A stretch of DNA of 64,000 nt from Aureobasidium sp. EXF-3400 (Eukaryota > Ascomycota > Dothideomycetes > Dothideales > Saccotheciaceae): assembly GCA_024195585.1 (NCBI GenBank), contig SWBL01000102.1:1-64000 (forward strand), in the 5' to 3' direction. The notes below the pieces were generated by a model that was given only the letters and a program-made list of their open reading frames with translations, was not told the DNA's origin and did not search any database. Shown here in pieces: positions 12,525-24,341 of this stretch. The translations under genes were made by a program, and so were the position numbers. Position 1 is the first letter of the stretch, and each line of letters starts with the position of its first letter.

Positions 12525-12804
12525 TTACGGACCTGGCGAAGCATCAGTTTCTCTCACTTCTCGCTTCTTTCTAGTGCGCTGTAACAAGTGATAAGGTGTT
12601 GAGGAAGTGGCAACTCACCTGCTCAAACTTCTGATGCCCCTGGAACAATCCAGAGTTCAAGGACCCGATTATAGTATTGATGCTGCTTCTAGCCCACATG
12701 CAGTGAGCACAACATGGTAGAAACAACTACGCGTGACTTCTGTACGCAACAACTCACCAGATCGCTAATCGTCTGTGGCTCAATCCCAGCACCTCAAGTA
12801 TCAT
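12525..12804 (-). CDS. Possible small three-exon gene (55 aa), unknown
   Basis: This is a tentative model. Minus-strand exons 12758-12804, 12619-12685 and 12525-12578 join in frame using two strong GTGAGT donors and the acceptors GAAG and TACAG, with introns of 72 and 40 nt. The product begins MILEVLGLSHRRLAI, has a middle with SINTIIGSLNSGLFQ, and ends in a basic then acidic tail. Two perfect donors followed by in-frame exons on the same strand are unlikely by chance, but the first acceptor is non-ideal (AAG) and no family is recognised. An overlapping upstream frame on the same strand (12794-12991, 65 aa, two hydrophobic stretches) could belong to the same transcript. Confidence 0.3.
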
Positions 12805-13363
12805 AGTTGAAGATTCTGATGCAGAAGTGACCGAGTCTGAAAGCGTTGTGCCACAGACTGTCGAGGAGCAAAACCACAAGACCAATGTTTTTGATGAGTT
12901 TGTAATGGATATAGACTAGAACTGTGGTCCAGAAGAAGATGTTCAGGAGGGATCTGGTTTGAGGGTTGTCTTCCATGATGTCGTATTCCATAGTTGTGGT
13001 GTTTCGATATGGGAGATGGAGAAGGTTTTATGGGTTGATGCTTAGGTGCTTGAGAGATGCAGAGATCTTGTAGGCGAGAATGAAATTGCTGGTTGATGAG
13101 TAAAAGAGCTATGGAGCGGTCGCTGCTGCTTGAACCTTGCTTTGCTCTTACTGTCTCATGTGTATCCTGTTGGTTTACTGCTGTAACAAAAAAAGATTAC
13201 AGATTGACACAAGCTTGAAGATGTTTGACTAGCAACAACTCGACTAAGACAAAAAACATGTTCGATCTTGATTCCGAGATTTAGTTGGAAGCCAGTGACT
13301 CTGTTTGATCTCATTCTTTGGATATACTTGATTGTATGGTATCGTGACACGAGACACTTGCTC
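12805..13363. other. Intergenic region with one weak hydrophobic frame
   Basis: Nothing firm is seen. A minus-strand 65-aa frame (12794-12991) starting MEYDIMED has membrane-like stretches and might be an upstream exon of the tentative gene at 12525-12804. The rest, toward the 3' end of the ARMH3-like gene, shows no coding or RNA feature. Confidence 0.3.
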
Positions 13364-15581
13364 TCATGACATCAAAGCCCTCGCATCTACACAAGCTGTT
13401 CTTGCAATTTTTTTCAACTGCGCTTTGTGTTCCGCCTCCCTATACATGTCCCAATGATCCAGGCCTTCCTTGGCCTCAATACTCAGCGTCTCATACCCTT
13501 CCTTGATGATCCTCTGCACATCTCGAGGACTCAGATTTCTGACTTTGCCCTTTTTGTCTGCGATCAAATCGCTGTAGTGCTTGGATACATGTACCAGAAT
13601 GTTCATTGCGGCTGCAGTGTCACCTTTTTGTAGGCCGTAGGCGTCGCGGAAGGAGAGGAGGGAAGGGCCGAATTCAACGAGCTTGTAGGACATGTCATCG
13701 TAGGCGGCGTTGTCAGGTAAGAAGGTTTCGCCTGAGGTTAGAGAGAGGGAGAGGAGGTTGATTAGTGTGTCGATTAGCGTATCTATGCGGTAGATAGGGC
13801 GCAAGTCGTCGGCGTATACGGTGAGGAAGCGGACGAAAGATAAGAGTGAGCGCCAGAGCTCTGGCCAGTGATATGCTGATGGTTAAGTTGTTAGTCAAAC
13901 GTTCGGCAAAGATGTCTGATATACAGTATAACATACTTAGGCGTGTTCTCGATTTGCTGAGGAAAGTGATGAGGCGTAAAAGGATGCCGACGTTTAGCAT
14001 ATACAACTCGACATCTAGCTTCTTCCGTAGATTATGGTTGATGCTATCAACCATGATATCGATGAGGTTTGCCGCGAGTGTGCGGTTAGCAGTGACCAGA
14101 GGCAGCTGTGGTGGTCGTTGACGGCTCAGACGGACTGGCACTGTTGTCTCGCACAACTTCTTCACGACATCCAGATCCTCAACCAGGTTTTGGATCGTGA
14201 CCAAGGTCAGATGGGCATATTGCGTTGCCCTTTGTGAGCGATAGGCGTGTTGGTATAGATAAGAACAGAAAGAGAGATATTGAGCGAAGGGTGAGCTTTG
14301 TGTCTTTTCGTCGCCATAGGCTCGAACAAAGTCTGCACTAAATGCTTTGTTTGCAACCACAAAGTCATATACTGTGAGTAGTGTTCCTGCTTGCGGTTGT
14401 GGCCTGCAGAAGGTCAGAAACGTTCTCCCCAGATGCAAACACTGTACTTACTGTTCAGCGAACTTCGCCTTCATCTCGTCCTCGGTGGGTGCGGGTACTG
14501 CAGGTTTTGCACCGGCAAGCGCTCCAAGACCGATGTAACTCAACGTGCCTCCAATGCTCCAGGCTTCGGGCACATCGTCTTGTATGGCAACGTATTGGTC
14601 TCTCAAGAACACACAAGTACCTTCGATTGATTTGCAGATCTGCATGATAGTTTCGTGGTTGACGAAATCGGCAAATCGAGCGTGATAAGGATTGTAGGTT
14701 TCAAATTTATTGTAGTTTGCTAGGAGCCCAGCCAGAAGCAGTGGTTGTGCTGCGTCCAGGGGATCCTCTAGGTCGCGGATGAGCTAGTTCCGTTAGCATA
14801 ATTCGCAATTGAGATATCCAGTCACTCACCCTCATCAAAGCAGGAAAGAAGTCGCGTTGTGTAAAGTAAGTGAGCAATCCGGTCTGGAATGCCCCCGAGG
14901 CCACGCAAAGAGCGACTTGGACGGCCTTCTTCTGGAATCGAACTGTTTTCGATTAGTGAAGATCACTTGTACCTACTAAGAATGATATACCTGTCTTTCC
15001 AGAGCTTATGATGTTATCTAGCGCGGTCACAAGGTCGTTGAACACAGTATCAACGTGATCAAGTCCGGCTAGAACTTCGATAATATCTGAGCTTGGATTT
15101 GTGTATTTCTTCGAGAACACTTTGGTGAGGAATACTGTCAAGTTCTGAATTGTGAGTTTGGCGGACATATAAGGCAAGGACACGACATACATCGAGAGCA
15201 TTCTCATCCGAAGGTGAGATTCCAGATCTGGCGTATGTAATGGCATGTGAGACGAATTGTTCACAGTGATGCTGTTGAAGGTCAATATCTAGCTCCGGGA
15301 GACCGTACCATAGTATTCTTACCGAAGCATGTAACAGATCTATGGCTTCTAGATCATCTAGCAATTGCCCGAAGCGGACATTATCCGGCTTCAGGAGGAA
15401 GAATTCCCTCCAGAAGCCCTCTGATTTATCTTCATCATCACGGTCCTGCCGGTCCGTCAGTATCGATGCAGACTTCCTCAAGATATTGAAAACTTACCCT
15501 GAACAGCTGGCGATAGAGCTGTGCAACCTTTGGTTCAAAAGTCTCAGGGCGTGATTGTTGTGTTAACGGTGATTGCTCCAT
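13364..15581 (-). CDS. ARMH3/DUF1741 armadillo-like helical protein
   Basis: Eight minus-strand exons, 15498-15581, 15323-15445, 15191-15271, 14991-15144, 14830-14942, 14452-14783, 13937-14403 and 13364-13875, encode 621 aa; all seven introns (46-61 nt) have GT-AG ends and keep frame. The protein is all-helical and matches the DUF1741 family, whose animal member ARMH3 (C10orf76) works at the Golgi with GBF1 and PI4KB; fission yeast has the relative annotated UPF0588. Family-like segments include FWREFFLLKPDN near the N-terminus, DPLDAAQPLLLAGLLANYN in the middle, and YHWPELWRSLLSFVRFL where the DUF1741 domain is densest. A Golgi role is transferred by family, not seen here. The ATG chosen starts MEQSPLTQQSRPETF, matching the charged N-terminus before the first helix. 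It shares a 246-bp promoter region with the riboside kinase gene. Confidence 0.9.
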
Positions 15582-15827
15582 ACCGACTCTTTGACGTGAT
15601 CGGAGATTTTGAATTTGGTGGAATTGCACGACAAGCCACACGCGCAATAGTATATCACCAAGTCAGAACAAGAGAAGGTATTCAAGACAACATTTTGATA
15701 AGAGAACAAGTTGTTTATTGTGTTTCCAAACCGCCTAGCTCTGCCAAGGCCCGCGTCAGCCAGCTTCGTGCACTCAAGGCCGACAACTTGTCGACCTGAA
15801 TCTCGGCATCTACATTATCAGGCATCG
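15582..15827. promoter_or_regulatory. Bidirectional promoter, ARMH3-like / nicotinamide riboside kinase
   Basis: This 246-bp interval separates the divergent ATGs at 15581 (-) and 15828 (+). It must hold both start sites and 5' leaders. No distinct operator was recognised. Confidence 0.5.
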
Positions 15828-16580
15828 ATGAGCGCATCAGGGAACAAGGCGGTGCTGATAGGCGTGAGCGGTGTATCGTCTTCTGGAAAGACGACGCTCG
15901 CTCGGCTGCTCAGAGACATAATCCCGAATACATTTATTCTGCACGAAGACGACTTTTACAAGACAGATCAGGATATACCTGTGAACGAAGATGGAGTGCA
16001 AGATTGGGACTGTCTCGGATCAATCGACCTGGACTTGCTGGAGAAGGCTCTCGACTTCATCAAGACGCACGGATATCTACCGCCAAACCTAGAGTCCAAG
16101 GAGGACAAGAACGCAGTGGGTGAATCTGGGGTGGACAGGCAAAGGGTGGCAGAACTCAAGGAAGCAGCACACGAGAAGCTGAATGCAAGTTCGGATGTGC
16201 CGGTTTTCATCATCGATGGATTTCTGCTCTTCTCGGAAGAGATGCAACACATCCGAGAGTTGTTCGACGTCAAACTGTTCCTCCGGGCCAACCACAAGAC
16301 AGTCAAGCAGCGACGAGAAGCTAGAACAGGTTATGTCACATTGGAAGGGTTTTGGGAGGATCCGCCTGGTTATGTCGACTCTGTGGTTTGGGCAAACTAT
16401 GCCAAGGACCATGCATTCCTGTTTGAGGATGGAGACGTAGAGGGACAGCTGAAGGACGAGCTTTGCCAAAAACTGAAGATTGACACGGCGCCTCTGGCAG
16501 TGCAAGTCAACATGACTGAGTGCGTCAACTGGGCGTACGAAAAGATATCAAGTCACTTGTCGAAGAGAGCAGCGAGTTGA
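15828..16580 (+). CDS. NRK1: Nicotinamide riboside kinase
   Basis: This intronless 250-aa protein of the uridine-kinase-like P-loop family phosphorylates nicotinamide riboside to NMN for NAD+ salvage. The Walker A loop GVSSSGKTT is at residues 15-23. FILHEDDFYK follows, the acidic motif that in NRK enzymes holds the base and magnesium, and then WDCLGSIDLDLL. Further on are VFIIDGFLLF, KLFLRANHKTVKQRRE (lid region with basic residues) and a C-terminal amphipathic segment. Length is close to yeast Nrk1 (240 aa). The frame is open for 39 codons upstream, but the ATG at 15828 (MSASGNKAVLIGVSG) puts the P-loop at the family's usual distance from the start. Alternatives such as uridine kinase are less likely given the HEDDFYK motif. 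Confidence 0.9.
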   Translation: MSASGNKAVLIGVSGVSSSGKTTLARLLRDIIPNTFILHEDDFYKTDQDIPVNEDGVQDWDCLGSIDLDLLEKALDFIKTHGYLPPNLESKEDKNAVGESGVDRQRVAELKEAAHEKLNASSDVPVFIIDGFLLFSEEMQHIRELFDVKLFLRANHKTVKQRREARTGYVTLEGFWEDPPGYVDSVVWANYAKDHAFLFEDGDVEGQLKDELCQKLKIDTAPLAVQVNMTECVNWAYEKISSHLSKRAAS

Positions 16581-16981
16581 AGCACAGACTCAGAGCGATG
16601 GAAGGAGAAGGTTCCGGACGAAGCATTGGTTTTGAACATTTAGCGACAAGGCAAAGCTCGAGAAATAATATACATAGAGAAAGGTATAGAGGCTTCTTTA
16701 TCATGCAGAGTCGAGTACAAATGTTTCGGGAAGCAGAGCAAGAACAAAGTGAAGGTCGATGAGTAGGTACCGGATTAGGAAGCGGCGGGGCCAAGGCTTC
16801 TGGGTGCTGTGCAGTGACGATTTCTTCCTTTGCGCGAGCTGAACCTTCCCTCTCATCTCTGCCAACTTGGTCTTATCTTCGGCTTATTCTGCTTCGCTTC
16901 GCTTCATCGCGCGCACATCCTCGACAGTCAAGGGCATCCACACAAGACACTCTTTTCAACGCGACTGAAGTTTGCGCCACC
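16581..16981. promoter_or_regulatory. Intergenic region, promoter/leader of KH-domain gene
   Basis: This 401-bp stretch lies between two tandem plus-strand genes. Its second half is markedly CT-rich (16840-16960), typical of strongly expressed fungal promoters and leaders. No separate gene is supported. Confidence 0.4.
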
Positions 16982-18915
16982 ATGGCCGGTCAAGCCGACA
17001 TCTCCAGCATCCTGGCCGCTCTGGGTACGTGTCTTAGATTCCCTCGACTCGACGACTTTCCTCGTGTCTAACAAGCCTCGCAGCTCAGCGCCCTGCTTCC
17101 AACCCTGCTCAACCCCAACAGCAAGGCCCCCCTCCCGGCGCTATGCCTCAAGGCTACCCTCAGAACCTCGGTCCCGCCCAGATTCCTACCCCCTCACTTG
17201 GCGGCTTCTCTCTACCGCAGCCATCCAGCTCTGGCAGCGTCGACCTCAGCGCAATCCGCCCCGTCAACACCGGTTCTGTCAGCATCGCCGAGGCCATAGC
17301 AAAGGCCAAGAGCATAGCTGCTGACCGCGGTATCTCATACGACCACCGTCCCCAGCAACAGATTCACCAACAGCCCCCGCGTGCTGACCCTCGTCTCGCC
17401 GGCAGACAGCCCTACCAGCAATCCAGATCCCGCTCGCGCTCGCCTCAGCGCCGCGACAACTTCCGCGGCAACTTCAACCCCTACCGTGATGAGCGCCGCG
17501 ATGCCGATCGCAGAGACCGTGGCTACAACAACCGCGACAGATCCCAATCTCCTGGCCCTCGCGGTGGAAGAGGAAACTTCTCACCCGGCCCTGCCGCTCG
17601 CAACCCTCGCTCCCCTACTTCACGCGCTGCTCCCACCGACAGTGATACTATTTCAGTCAAGTCTGCCCTTGTCGGTCTGATCATTGGTCGCAATGGAGAG
17701 AACCTGCGACGCGTCGAGTCCGAGAGTGGCGCTCGTGTCCAATTCATCCCAGCCAAGGAGCCCAACGCCGTCAACCGTCAATGCACCATTTCTGGTCCCC
17801 CTCAAGCCCGCGAGATTGCAAAGCAGGAGATCTTCCGTGTCATGGACGAGAACGGTGGCAGTGTGCCTCCGGAGCGTGGCCCCCCTATGGGCCGCCCTCA
17901 GCAGCCTATGATGCAACAAAGGGATCAACAGCCTGCATTGCGCGAGGGTGAGAACAGCGTCCAAATTATGGTTCCCGACAAGACAGTTGGTCTTATCATC
18001 GGCCGTGGCGGTGAGACCATTCGCGACCTGCAGGAGCGCAGTGGTTGTCACGTCAACATCGTCAGCGAGAATAAGAGCATCAATGGCATGCGCCCCGTCA
18101 ACTTGATCGGTTCCCCCGAGGCTGCTCGCATCGCAAAGGAGATGATTCTCGAGATCGTCGAGAGTGACGTTCGTCCTCCTCCTGGCCATCCTGGACACCA
18201 ACCTGCTCCTCAAGAATCCCGAGGACCCGCACCCTTTGATCCTTACCGCGGAGGCATGGGCAACGACCGTGGTGGCAACGACAAGATCACCGAAGAAATA
18301 TACGTGCCATCAGAGGCAGTTGGTATGATTATTGGCAAGGGAGGTGAAACCATCAAGGAGATGCAAGCCACTACTGGATGCAAAATCAACGTTGGCCAAC
18401 CTGAACAACCCGATGTTCAGCGCCGCATAGGTTTGGTAGGTAGCCGCTCTGCCATCGATGAGGCAAAGGGCGCCATCTGGGAAAAGGTCGACACTGTGGT
18501 AAGTCTCAAATGCAAACTGTAGATATGCAGACCGCTAATCATCACTCAGCAACAACGTGACCGTAATGGTGGTGCAAGAGAACAACGTGCTCCTCGTAAT
18601 GACTATGGTGGTGGTAATAACCAATACTCACAGCAGCCTCAACAGCAAGCTTATGGACAGATGGGCGGTGCTGCTCAAGCCATCTCGGCATTGTCGGGCA
18701 TGTCCGCTACGCCTCAGCAGGCACCCGCAGCTGACCCCAATGCGGCTGACCCTTATGCTCCTTACGGTGGCTACCAGGCTTACTGTGCTATGTGTAAGTC
18801 AATTTGAATTCACGTACACTCGAGATCGTACTAATCATATTCTTTCACAGGGTATGCTGCTCTCGCCCAGAACGGCCAGGGTGGACAGGGTCAGCCCCAA
18901 ATGCCGCCCCAATAG
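16982..18915 (+). CDS. Triple-KH RNA-binding protein, FUBP-like
   Basis: Four exons, 16982-17024, 17084-18498, 18550-18793 and 18851-18915, give 588 aa (introns 59, 51 and 57 nt, all GT-AG). Three KH domains carry intact GXXG loops: GLIIGRNGE near residue 212, GLIIGRGGE near 319 and GMIIGKGGE near 428. Before them lies an Arg/Ser/Gly-rich region with RSRSRSRSPQRR and RGG-type elements; after them is a Gln/Gly/Pro-rich tail ending in a short Tyr motif (YCAMWYAALAQ) resembling the C-terminal motifs of far-upstream-element binding proteins. Members bind single-stranded RNA or DNA in splicing or transcription; the exact role is unknown. The tail is only recovered by splicing the last two introns. 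A nuclear location is inferred from the Arg/Ser region. Confidence 0.9.
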
Positions 18916-18976
18916 AGCGGCTCATTGCTTTGACACCGTGATCGCGTGACGGTTCTGATCGCTTTGCCTGGAACAT

Positions 18977-19000
18977 CATGACCATGACCATGACCATGAT
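18977..19000. repeat. CATGAC hexamer microsatellite, four units
   Basis: Three perfect CATGAC units and a final CATGAT lie just downstream of the KH-protein stop, probably in its 3' untranslated region. The repeat is short, with no inferred function. Confidence 0.8.
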
Positions 19001-21090
19001 CTTGACGACGACGACCGACAACTACATCCAGTGCCTATAGGTCTCCTTGATGTCCCTCTTCAATGCTGGTAGACATGCGTGACACGCTGCGCTTGACATG
19101 TCTGGCCTTGATGTCATCTGTTTCTGTCTCTTGGATTTGACCTGCCTCCCTCATCATCGAGTGCCTGACATGAGCGTGGATCTGTGACAGACTCAGTGGC
19201 AAACTTTGCGTGCTTTGACGACTTTCTCATTGCTCATGCTCCTTCTCCGTTCATCGTGGTTGATACCTCTCGTCGAACAATGCTTCTGGATCTGGATCGT
19301 GGACTCTTGACTATCATTTGACCTGCACTTGTACTCAATCTGTGCTTTCGACATGCATGATGCTTCTTCCTCAACACCACTTTGAGTCGTATCTCTGGAC
19401 ATCGTATACCCTCATTGTCCGCACTGGATGATTCACGATCAATTCCGGTGACATGAATTTGTCCATTGCTTGTTGGTGCGTGAAGTGCCTCACAACCCAC
19501 GGAGGATCGCACCACCTGCTTTAGCATGCTTCACCTGCGATCGTTATTTGATCCCCATTATCCTCTTGTCTCTTTGACCGTCGCCCTTCTTTTCTGTATT
19601 ATAGCAAATCAATGATACCAATTCTACATTCATCCCCCTTATCCTTTGTGTGGCTCCTCGTCTGCGAGACAACAGCTAGTGTGACTTCTATATGAGGATA
19701 GAATGACCGAATATCAACACAGGCTCTTTTTCAACAAGTGGGTATAAAGTTCTCCATTGTCGGGATTCTTTCGGACAAAATGTTGATGTATCTTCAGTTT
19801 GGGATCCCGTTAATTCGGTCTCTTCAACTTGTTGCTCCTCTACACACACTTCGTGCCCAAAATACAGCTAGACAACGAGTCACATAAGAATATACGGCCT
19901 GTGCTTTTAGTACGCATCGATCGAGTGGTGAGTGTCGCTGTCGGGTGATGTGATGAAGCATGTACTTCTAGAACAGGGTCGTACCCACACCGATATATTT
20001 TTCTTCCTTTTTTCTTATGCGAAATATAGGCACCTGTCATTCTCTCGAGTCACGACTTTCTTTCGAGAACCTTTCAGGGTCTAGTGCGATTCAGAACATC
20101 TCAAACGCGATCAAGCCTGCACGACAGGGAAACTTGATATCATCTACCAATCCACACTCGAGATTATTGTTTTCGCTCATAGCTTGCCCTTCAGAATGAT
20201 CCTATGGAGTTCAATCCTTTTCGAGGCAAGCGACAAAGGATGCGAAATGAGTTGTCAACCAGGGCTCAAGGCTCAAGCGAAAAACATTCGGGAAGGATTT
20301 TGGAACATTGGGCCGCTTAAAAAGGCGAGTGGCTTCGCTTGGCGACGATTCAGGAAGGAGGGATGTTTCTCTGCGATAAAGTCCCAACCCCTCTGACATG
20401 AAGGACATCTGACTTTGTGGTATTAGGGAAACAGTTGAATTTTCGAGGATGGAAACATCGATGCAAGGTTCTGTCATTGCCAAATCACAGCCTTATGGAG
20501 AAGGCAAACAGAGCATCAAGCCTCGAAAAGCAAGCAAGAAAGCATCGAGGCCCGTCAAAAGATTTGCGATCGCCGTTGCAATGCCGCCAAGGTGGTCATT
20601 TTTACCGAGGAAATCTTCTGCGGCGTTTCTTGGGATGCTTGTTCGATGCTTGACTTGCTTGTCACAGCATTTCATAGACCTCACACATGCTTCCGAATAT
20701 TCGATCAGACGGGTTCCGAACGCGATGTGAGAATTGATGCCTTCTTGCATGCAAAGTTGTTCTTCACGTTCGCATGAAAAAGTACAGGTATTGTAGGGTC
20801 CATGCAAGACCCTCGTACGTAAGGAAAACTGTAGATCCGCTTTGACCTGGTGGGCGGCCGCGCGCGCTTAACATGCTTTTGACGGCAGGTGGTCGCGTGG
20901 AGGGAAAAGTGGTCGACTCCGACATCCGCAGTACAGAGGAACAACTCACTGTTCAGCTGTTCTTGACGGATAGCTGTGTGATTGGATGCAAGTCACCTTA
21001 TCGCAGGAGGCAAGCAGGTAGGTATGTTACTTCCGCCAGGAAGAAGCACAAATAACGTGGTCGCTTCAGGCCGACCCGGACCACGCCGTC

Positions 21091-21193
21091 TTATCAAAGC
21101 TCGTGTCTAGACACGCACGGAACATCTCGAACCGGAGGATAAACGTGAGCGTTTTTGTCGCGAAAATTGGGCGGGCGCGGCTTCGACTTATCT
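21091..21193. promoter_or_regulatory. GATA-type sites upstream of purine-cytosine permease
   Basis: TTATCA at 21091-21096 and TTATCT at 21188-21193 read TGATAA and AGATAA on the minus strand, matching the HGATAR consensus of AreA/NIT2 factors. They lie 230-330 bp upstream of the permease ATG. Nucleobase permeases of filamentous fungi are commonly under nitrogen-metabolite control; use here is inference. Confidence 0.4.
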
Positions 21194-21421
21194 AGCCGGA
21201 CGCCCTGGCACACAATCATTTTCTTCTCTATCGGCGAGCTGCGACACCGTCTCACTTATAACCCGTAGGACCTCTCCGACAAGTTTGTCAGAGAAATCCT
21301 GTCCCAATTTCCTTTACCTGACCGTTCGCCCTCCGTCTCGCCATTTCGCGCATTTTGCGGTGAACAGCGCGTTTCTACCCCATCTTCTTCGGTGAAGTCC
21401 TATACACACACTATAGCGAAG

Positions 21422-23105
21422 ATGTCGCACGTTCACGATATGGAGAAGAACCCCGTGGGTTCGGGTGTTGGCAGTGTCCCTTCATCGGAGAACTATGCCT
21501 ACGACGACACTGCTGTCCCAGGGGAAAGCTTTGAGTACGGTGATGGCTACTACGCCAAGATGCAGCGCCTGGCCGGCAAGTTCAACATTGAGCAGCGTGG
21601 TATTGAGCGCGTGCCCGAGAATGAGAGAACCGAGACTGGCATCAAGGCTTTGTTGAACGTCATGACAATGGTGAGAACTTGAGGCATTCGCTGGAGTTAG
21701 CGAACCTCTTGCTGACGATACCTTTCAGTGGCTCTCAGCAAACATGGTCGTTTCGTCGTTCGCCATTGGTATCCTTGGACCCTCATTATTCTATACTGGC
21801 TTTGCCGACGGAATTCTGTGTATCCTCTTCTTCAACATCATCGGTATTATCCCGGTGTCGTTCTTCTCTGCTATGGGTCCTACATTCGGTCTCCGTCAGG
21901 TTCGTAACACGCGAGACAGTGATATTTCTGTACAGTGACTGATTTTGATTCAGATGGTTCTTTCGAGATTCTGGTTTGGGTGGTGGGGCGTGAAGCTCAT
22001 TGCCATTTTCAACGTGATTGCCTGCATTGGCTGGTCTTCCGTCAACTCGATTGTTGGTGCTCAGCTCCTCAACACCGTCAACAGTGATGTTCCCGGATGG
22101 GCTGGTATCCTGATCATTGCTTTCTGCACCTTCGCCGTCACCCTTTTCGGTTACAAGATCGTTCACGTTTACGAGTTCTGGTCGTGGATTCCCACCTTCA
22201 TTGTGTTCTTGATCACCATCGGTGTCTTTGCTCACACCGGCGACTTCTACAACATTCCTTGGGAAACTGGCAAGTCCGAGCTGGGCGCTATCCTTTCTTT
22301 CGGATCAACCGTCTATGGCTTTGCCACTGGCTGGACTTCGTACGCTGCTGATTACACCGTCTACCAGCCTAGCACCCAGAAGCGCTGGAAGGTCTTCCTC
22401 TTCACTTTCATTGGTCTGCTCTTCCCTCTTCTGTTCACTCAGATGCTTGGTTTGGCTGTCATGACCGCAACCCAGATCAACGGTGGAGACAACATCTATA
22501 AGCAGGGTTATGACAAGTCCAGCACTGGTGGTCTTCTCGGTGCCGTCTTGGTCACTCACCTTGGTGGATTTGGAAAGTTCTGCCTTGTTATCCTCGCTCT
22601 TTCCATCATTGCCAATAACTGCCCCAACATTTACTCGGTCGGTCTTACCGTTCAAGTCTTCGGCAAGTGGATCCAGCGCCTGCCCCGCTTCATTCTCACT
22701 GCCATCGCGACTGGCGCGTACATCGCCATTGCCATTCCTGGTTACAGCCACTTCGAAGCTGTGTTGGAGAACTTCATGAACTTCATCGGATACTGGCTCG
22801 CCATTTACACTGGAGTCGCATTCGCCGATCACTTTGTTTTCAAGAGATCTCTGGACGCTTACATTGTCTCCAACTACGACAAGCCTCAAAATCTTGCCAT
22901 CGGTATCGCCGCAGTCTTTGCTTTCTGCTTCGGTGTTGCCGGTATGGTCTGCGGTATGTCGCAGACCTGGTTCGTCGGTCCCATTGCTCTCACCGCCGGT
23001 GCCGCTCCTTATGGAGGTGATGTCGGCAGTGCGCTCGGCTTTGCCTTTGGCTTCACATCATATCTGTTCTTGAGACCTCTTGAGCTCAAGCTCGTTGGCA
23101 GATAG
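21422..23105 (+). CDS. fcyB: Purine-cytosine permease (NCS1 family)
   Basis: Exons 21422-21670, 21729-21899 and 21954-23105 encode 523 aa; introns of 58 and 54 nt are phase 0. This is an NCS1 (PF02133) proton symporter of the Fcy2/FcyB type, importing cytosine, adenine, guanine and hypoxanthine at the plasma membrane. The cytosolic N-terminus ends in the family block GIERVPENERTETG. About 12 membrane segments follow, beginning WLSANMVVSSFAIGILGPSLF and FGLRQMVLSRFWFGWWG, with SFGSTVYGFATGWTSYAADY in the transport core and NNCPNIYSVGLTVQ further on. The ATG at 21422 (MSHVHDMEKNP) is the first in frame; upstream codons lack ATG. It sits far from the xanthine dehydrogenase gene at the window start, but both belong to purine use. 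Confidence 0.94.
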
Positions 23106-23511
23106 ATTGCCATTCTTTGTTTATGTTTTGCTCTTTCTTGTTCTTTCCTCTCCAAAAGGTTTATGATGGGTTTTGGTTTGAGATGATATCCGAGTTGAAA
23201 AGCTCCTTCTTTGTATATAGCTAGAGATCTGATGTGAAATATCACTTTTTATGATGACCTTGTCCTGCACACATGCAGTTGATGTAGGATCTACACTTTG
23301 CGATCTTTCCTTCCTTGCTGTTCAACTTTCACATGTGGCAATACCGTGAAGACGCTTGAAGGTGGCTCCTACCAAGTGACCACTGAAAGCGATCGCGCAT
23401 AACCTGCTGATAGATCTCACCATTCACACAACTGACAAACACAAGGCGCATCTATATTCTCGCCTTCCATCAATCAATAAACACGATTTAGCCTCGCGCA
23501 ATATTCCCATC
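23106..23511. other. Intergenic region between two plus-strand genes
   Basis: This 406-bp stretch holds the permease 3' end and the promoter of the next small gene. No gene or repeat was recognised. Confidence 0.4.
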
Positions 23512-24131
23512 ATGTCTTGGTCTACAGAGCTACATACAGCTATTGGCCTATACAATGCAGAAGACTACAAAAAATGCATCGCCCAAACCAGAACCGAACA
23601 TCGAGACAACACCTCCAATTATGCTCGTGTGCGTTACATTTCACTTCTCGCATACTGTCTGGATGACTGGTATGAAGCAGAAGTACGCGCGTTGAAACGT
23701 GATCGTTCCTTTCTACTAGCATGAGGTATCAGAACGAGCGTTTTTATGCAGAGAACGCGTATGCCCATTGGTGTCTCTTCAACCCGACTGGCAGCTACCC
23801 GGGCGTAGACAGGATTCGAACGGACTTGCGCACCGATCTCGACCAACTCGCTGAATACTTGAAGACTTTCAAACCGGACGATTGGAAGGACCACCAACGC
23901 TTCTGGAACAACGCTGAAGCGGCTGAGGCTCAGGCAGAATATGCCGCTGAATTGGCAGAAGCAGAAGAGGAAGTAAAAGCCGCCGTCGTCAAGAGAGAAG
24001 AGCAAGAGAGACAGGTTGCTGTTATCGCTGATGGGAAGAATGAAGAAGGAAAACACGATGCTGTCAAAGGAGAAGAGGACGAGGGATTATACTTTCGTCA
24101 AAGTAGGAGAGGAACACATGAACACTCTTGA
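23512..24131 (+). CDS. Small helical TPR-like protein, unknown function
   Basis: Exons 23512-23682 and 23733-24131 (intron 50 nt, phase 0) encode 189 aa. The N-terminal 60 residues look like one TPR-type helical hairpin (alternating small and aromatic positions in TELHTAIGLYNAEDYKKCIA). The centre has AYAHWCLFNPTGSYPG, and the C-terminal third is an acidic, Ala/Glu/Lys-rich coiled coil. The acceptor at 23732 was chosen because it alone brings NERFYAENAYAHW into frame; two AG dinucleotides upstream break it. No family was recognised with confidence. The following 210 bp separate its stop from that of a convergent gene. Confidence 0.7.
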
Positions 24132-24341
24132 TGGAAACAAGTGTCTACAAGAAGGAGAATAGGAAGAGAAAGAAAGGGGTATCTATCTATCAGAAGTGAA
24201 ATGGTCTAGATCCTTGGACCGCTCAAACAAGAATCAGGACTGTTGCTGGTGCTCCTACTGCCTCCAATGCCCAACTGCTGTAAAGTCGTCTTCGGCAAGT
24301 GTAAAAAACAAAGGAGAAGGTTGCAAATACATCATAAAATC

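Larger units (their letters stand above)
18916..21421. other. 2.5-kb intergenic region before the permease gene
   Basis: No coding gene or tRNA could be supported on either strand; open frames are all short and non-joining. The left part includes a hexamer repeat (18977-19000). The right part (about 20900-21421) should be the permease promoter, with GATA-type sites listed separately. The region's length is unusual for this gene-dense window. Confidence 0.4.

Noticed and set aside
14034..14121. Short plus-strand frames over the ARMH3-like gene.
   Set aside because: They lie antisense to exons whose splice sites and family match are clear.
17653..18213. A 186-aa minus-strand frame over the KH-domain gene.
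   Set aside because: It is antisense to three conserved KH domains; a shadow frame.
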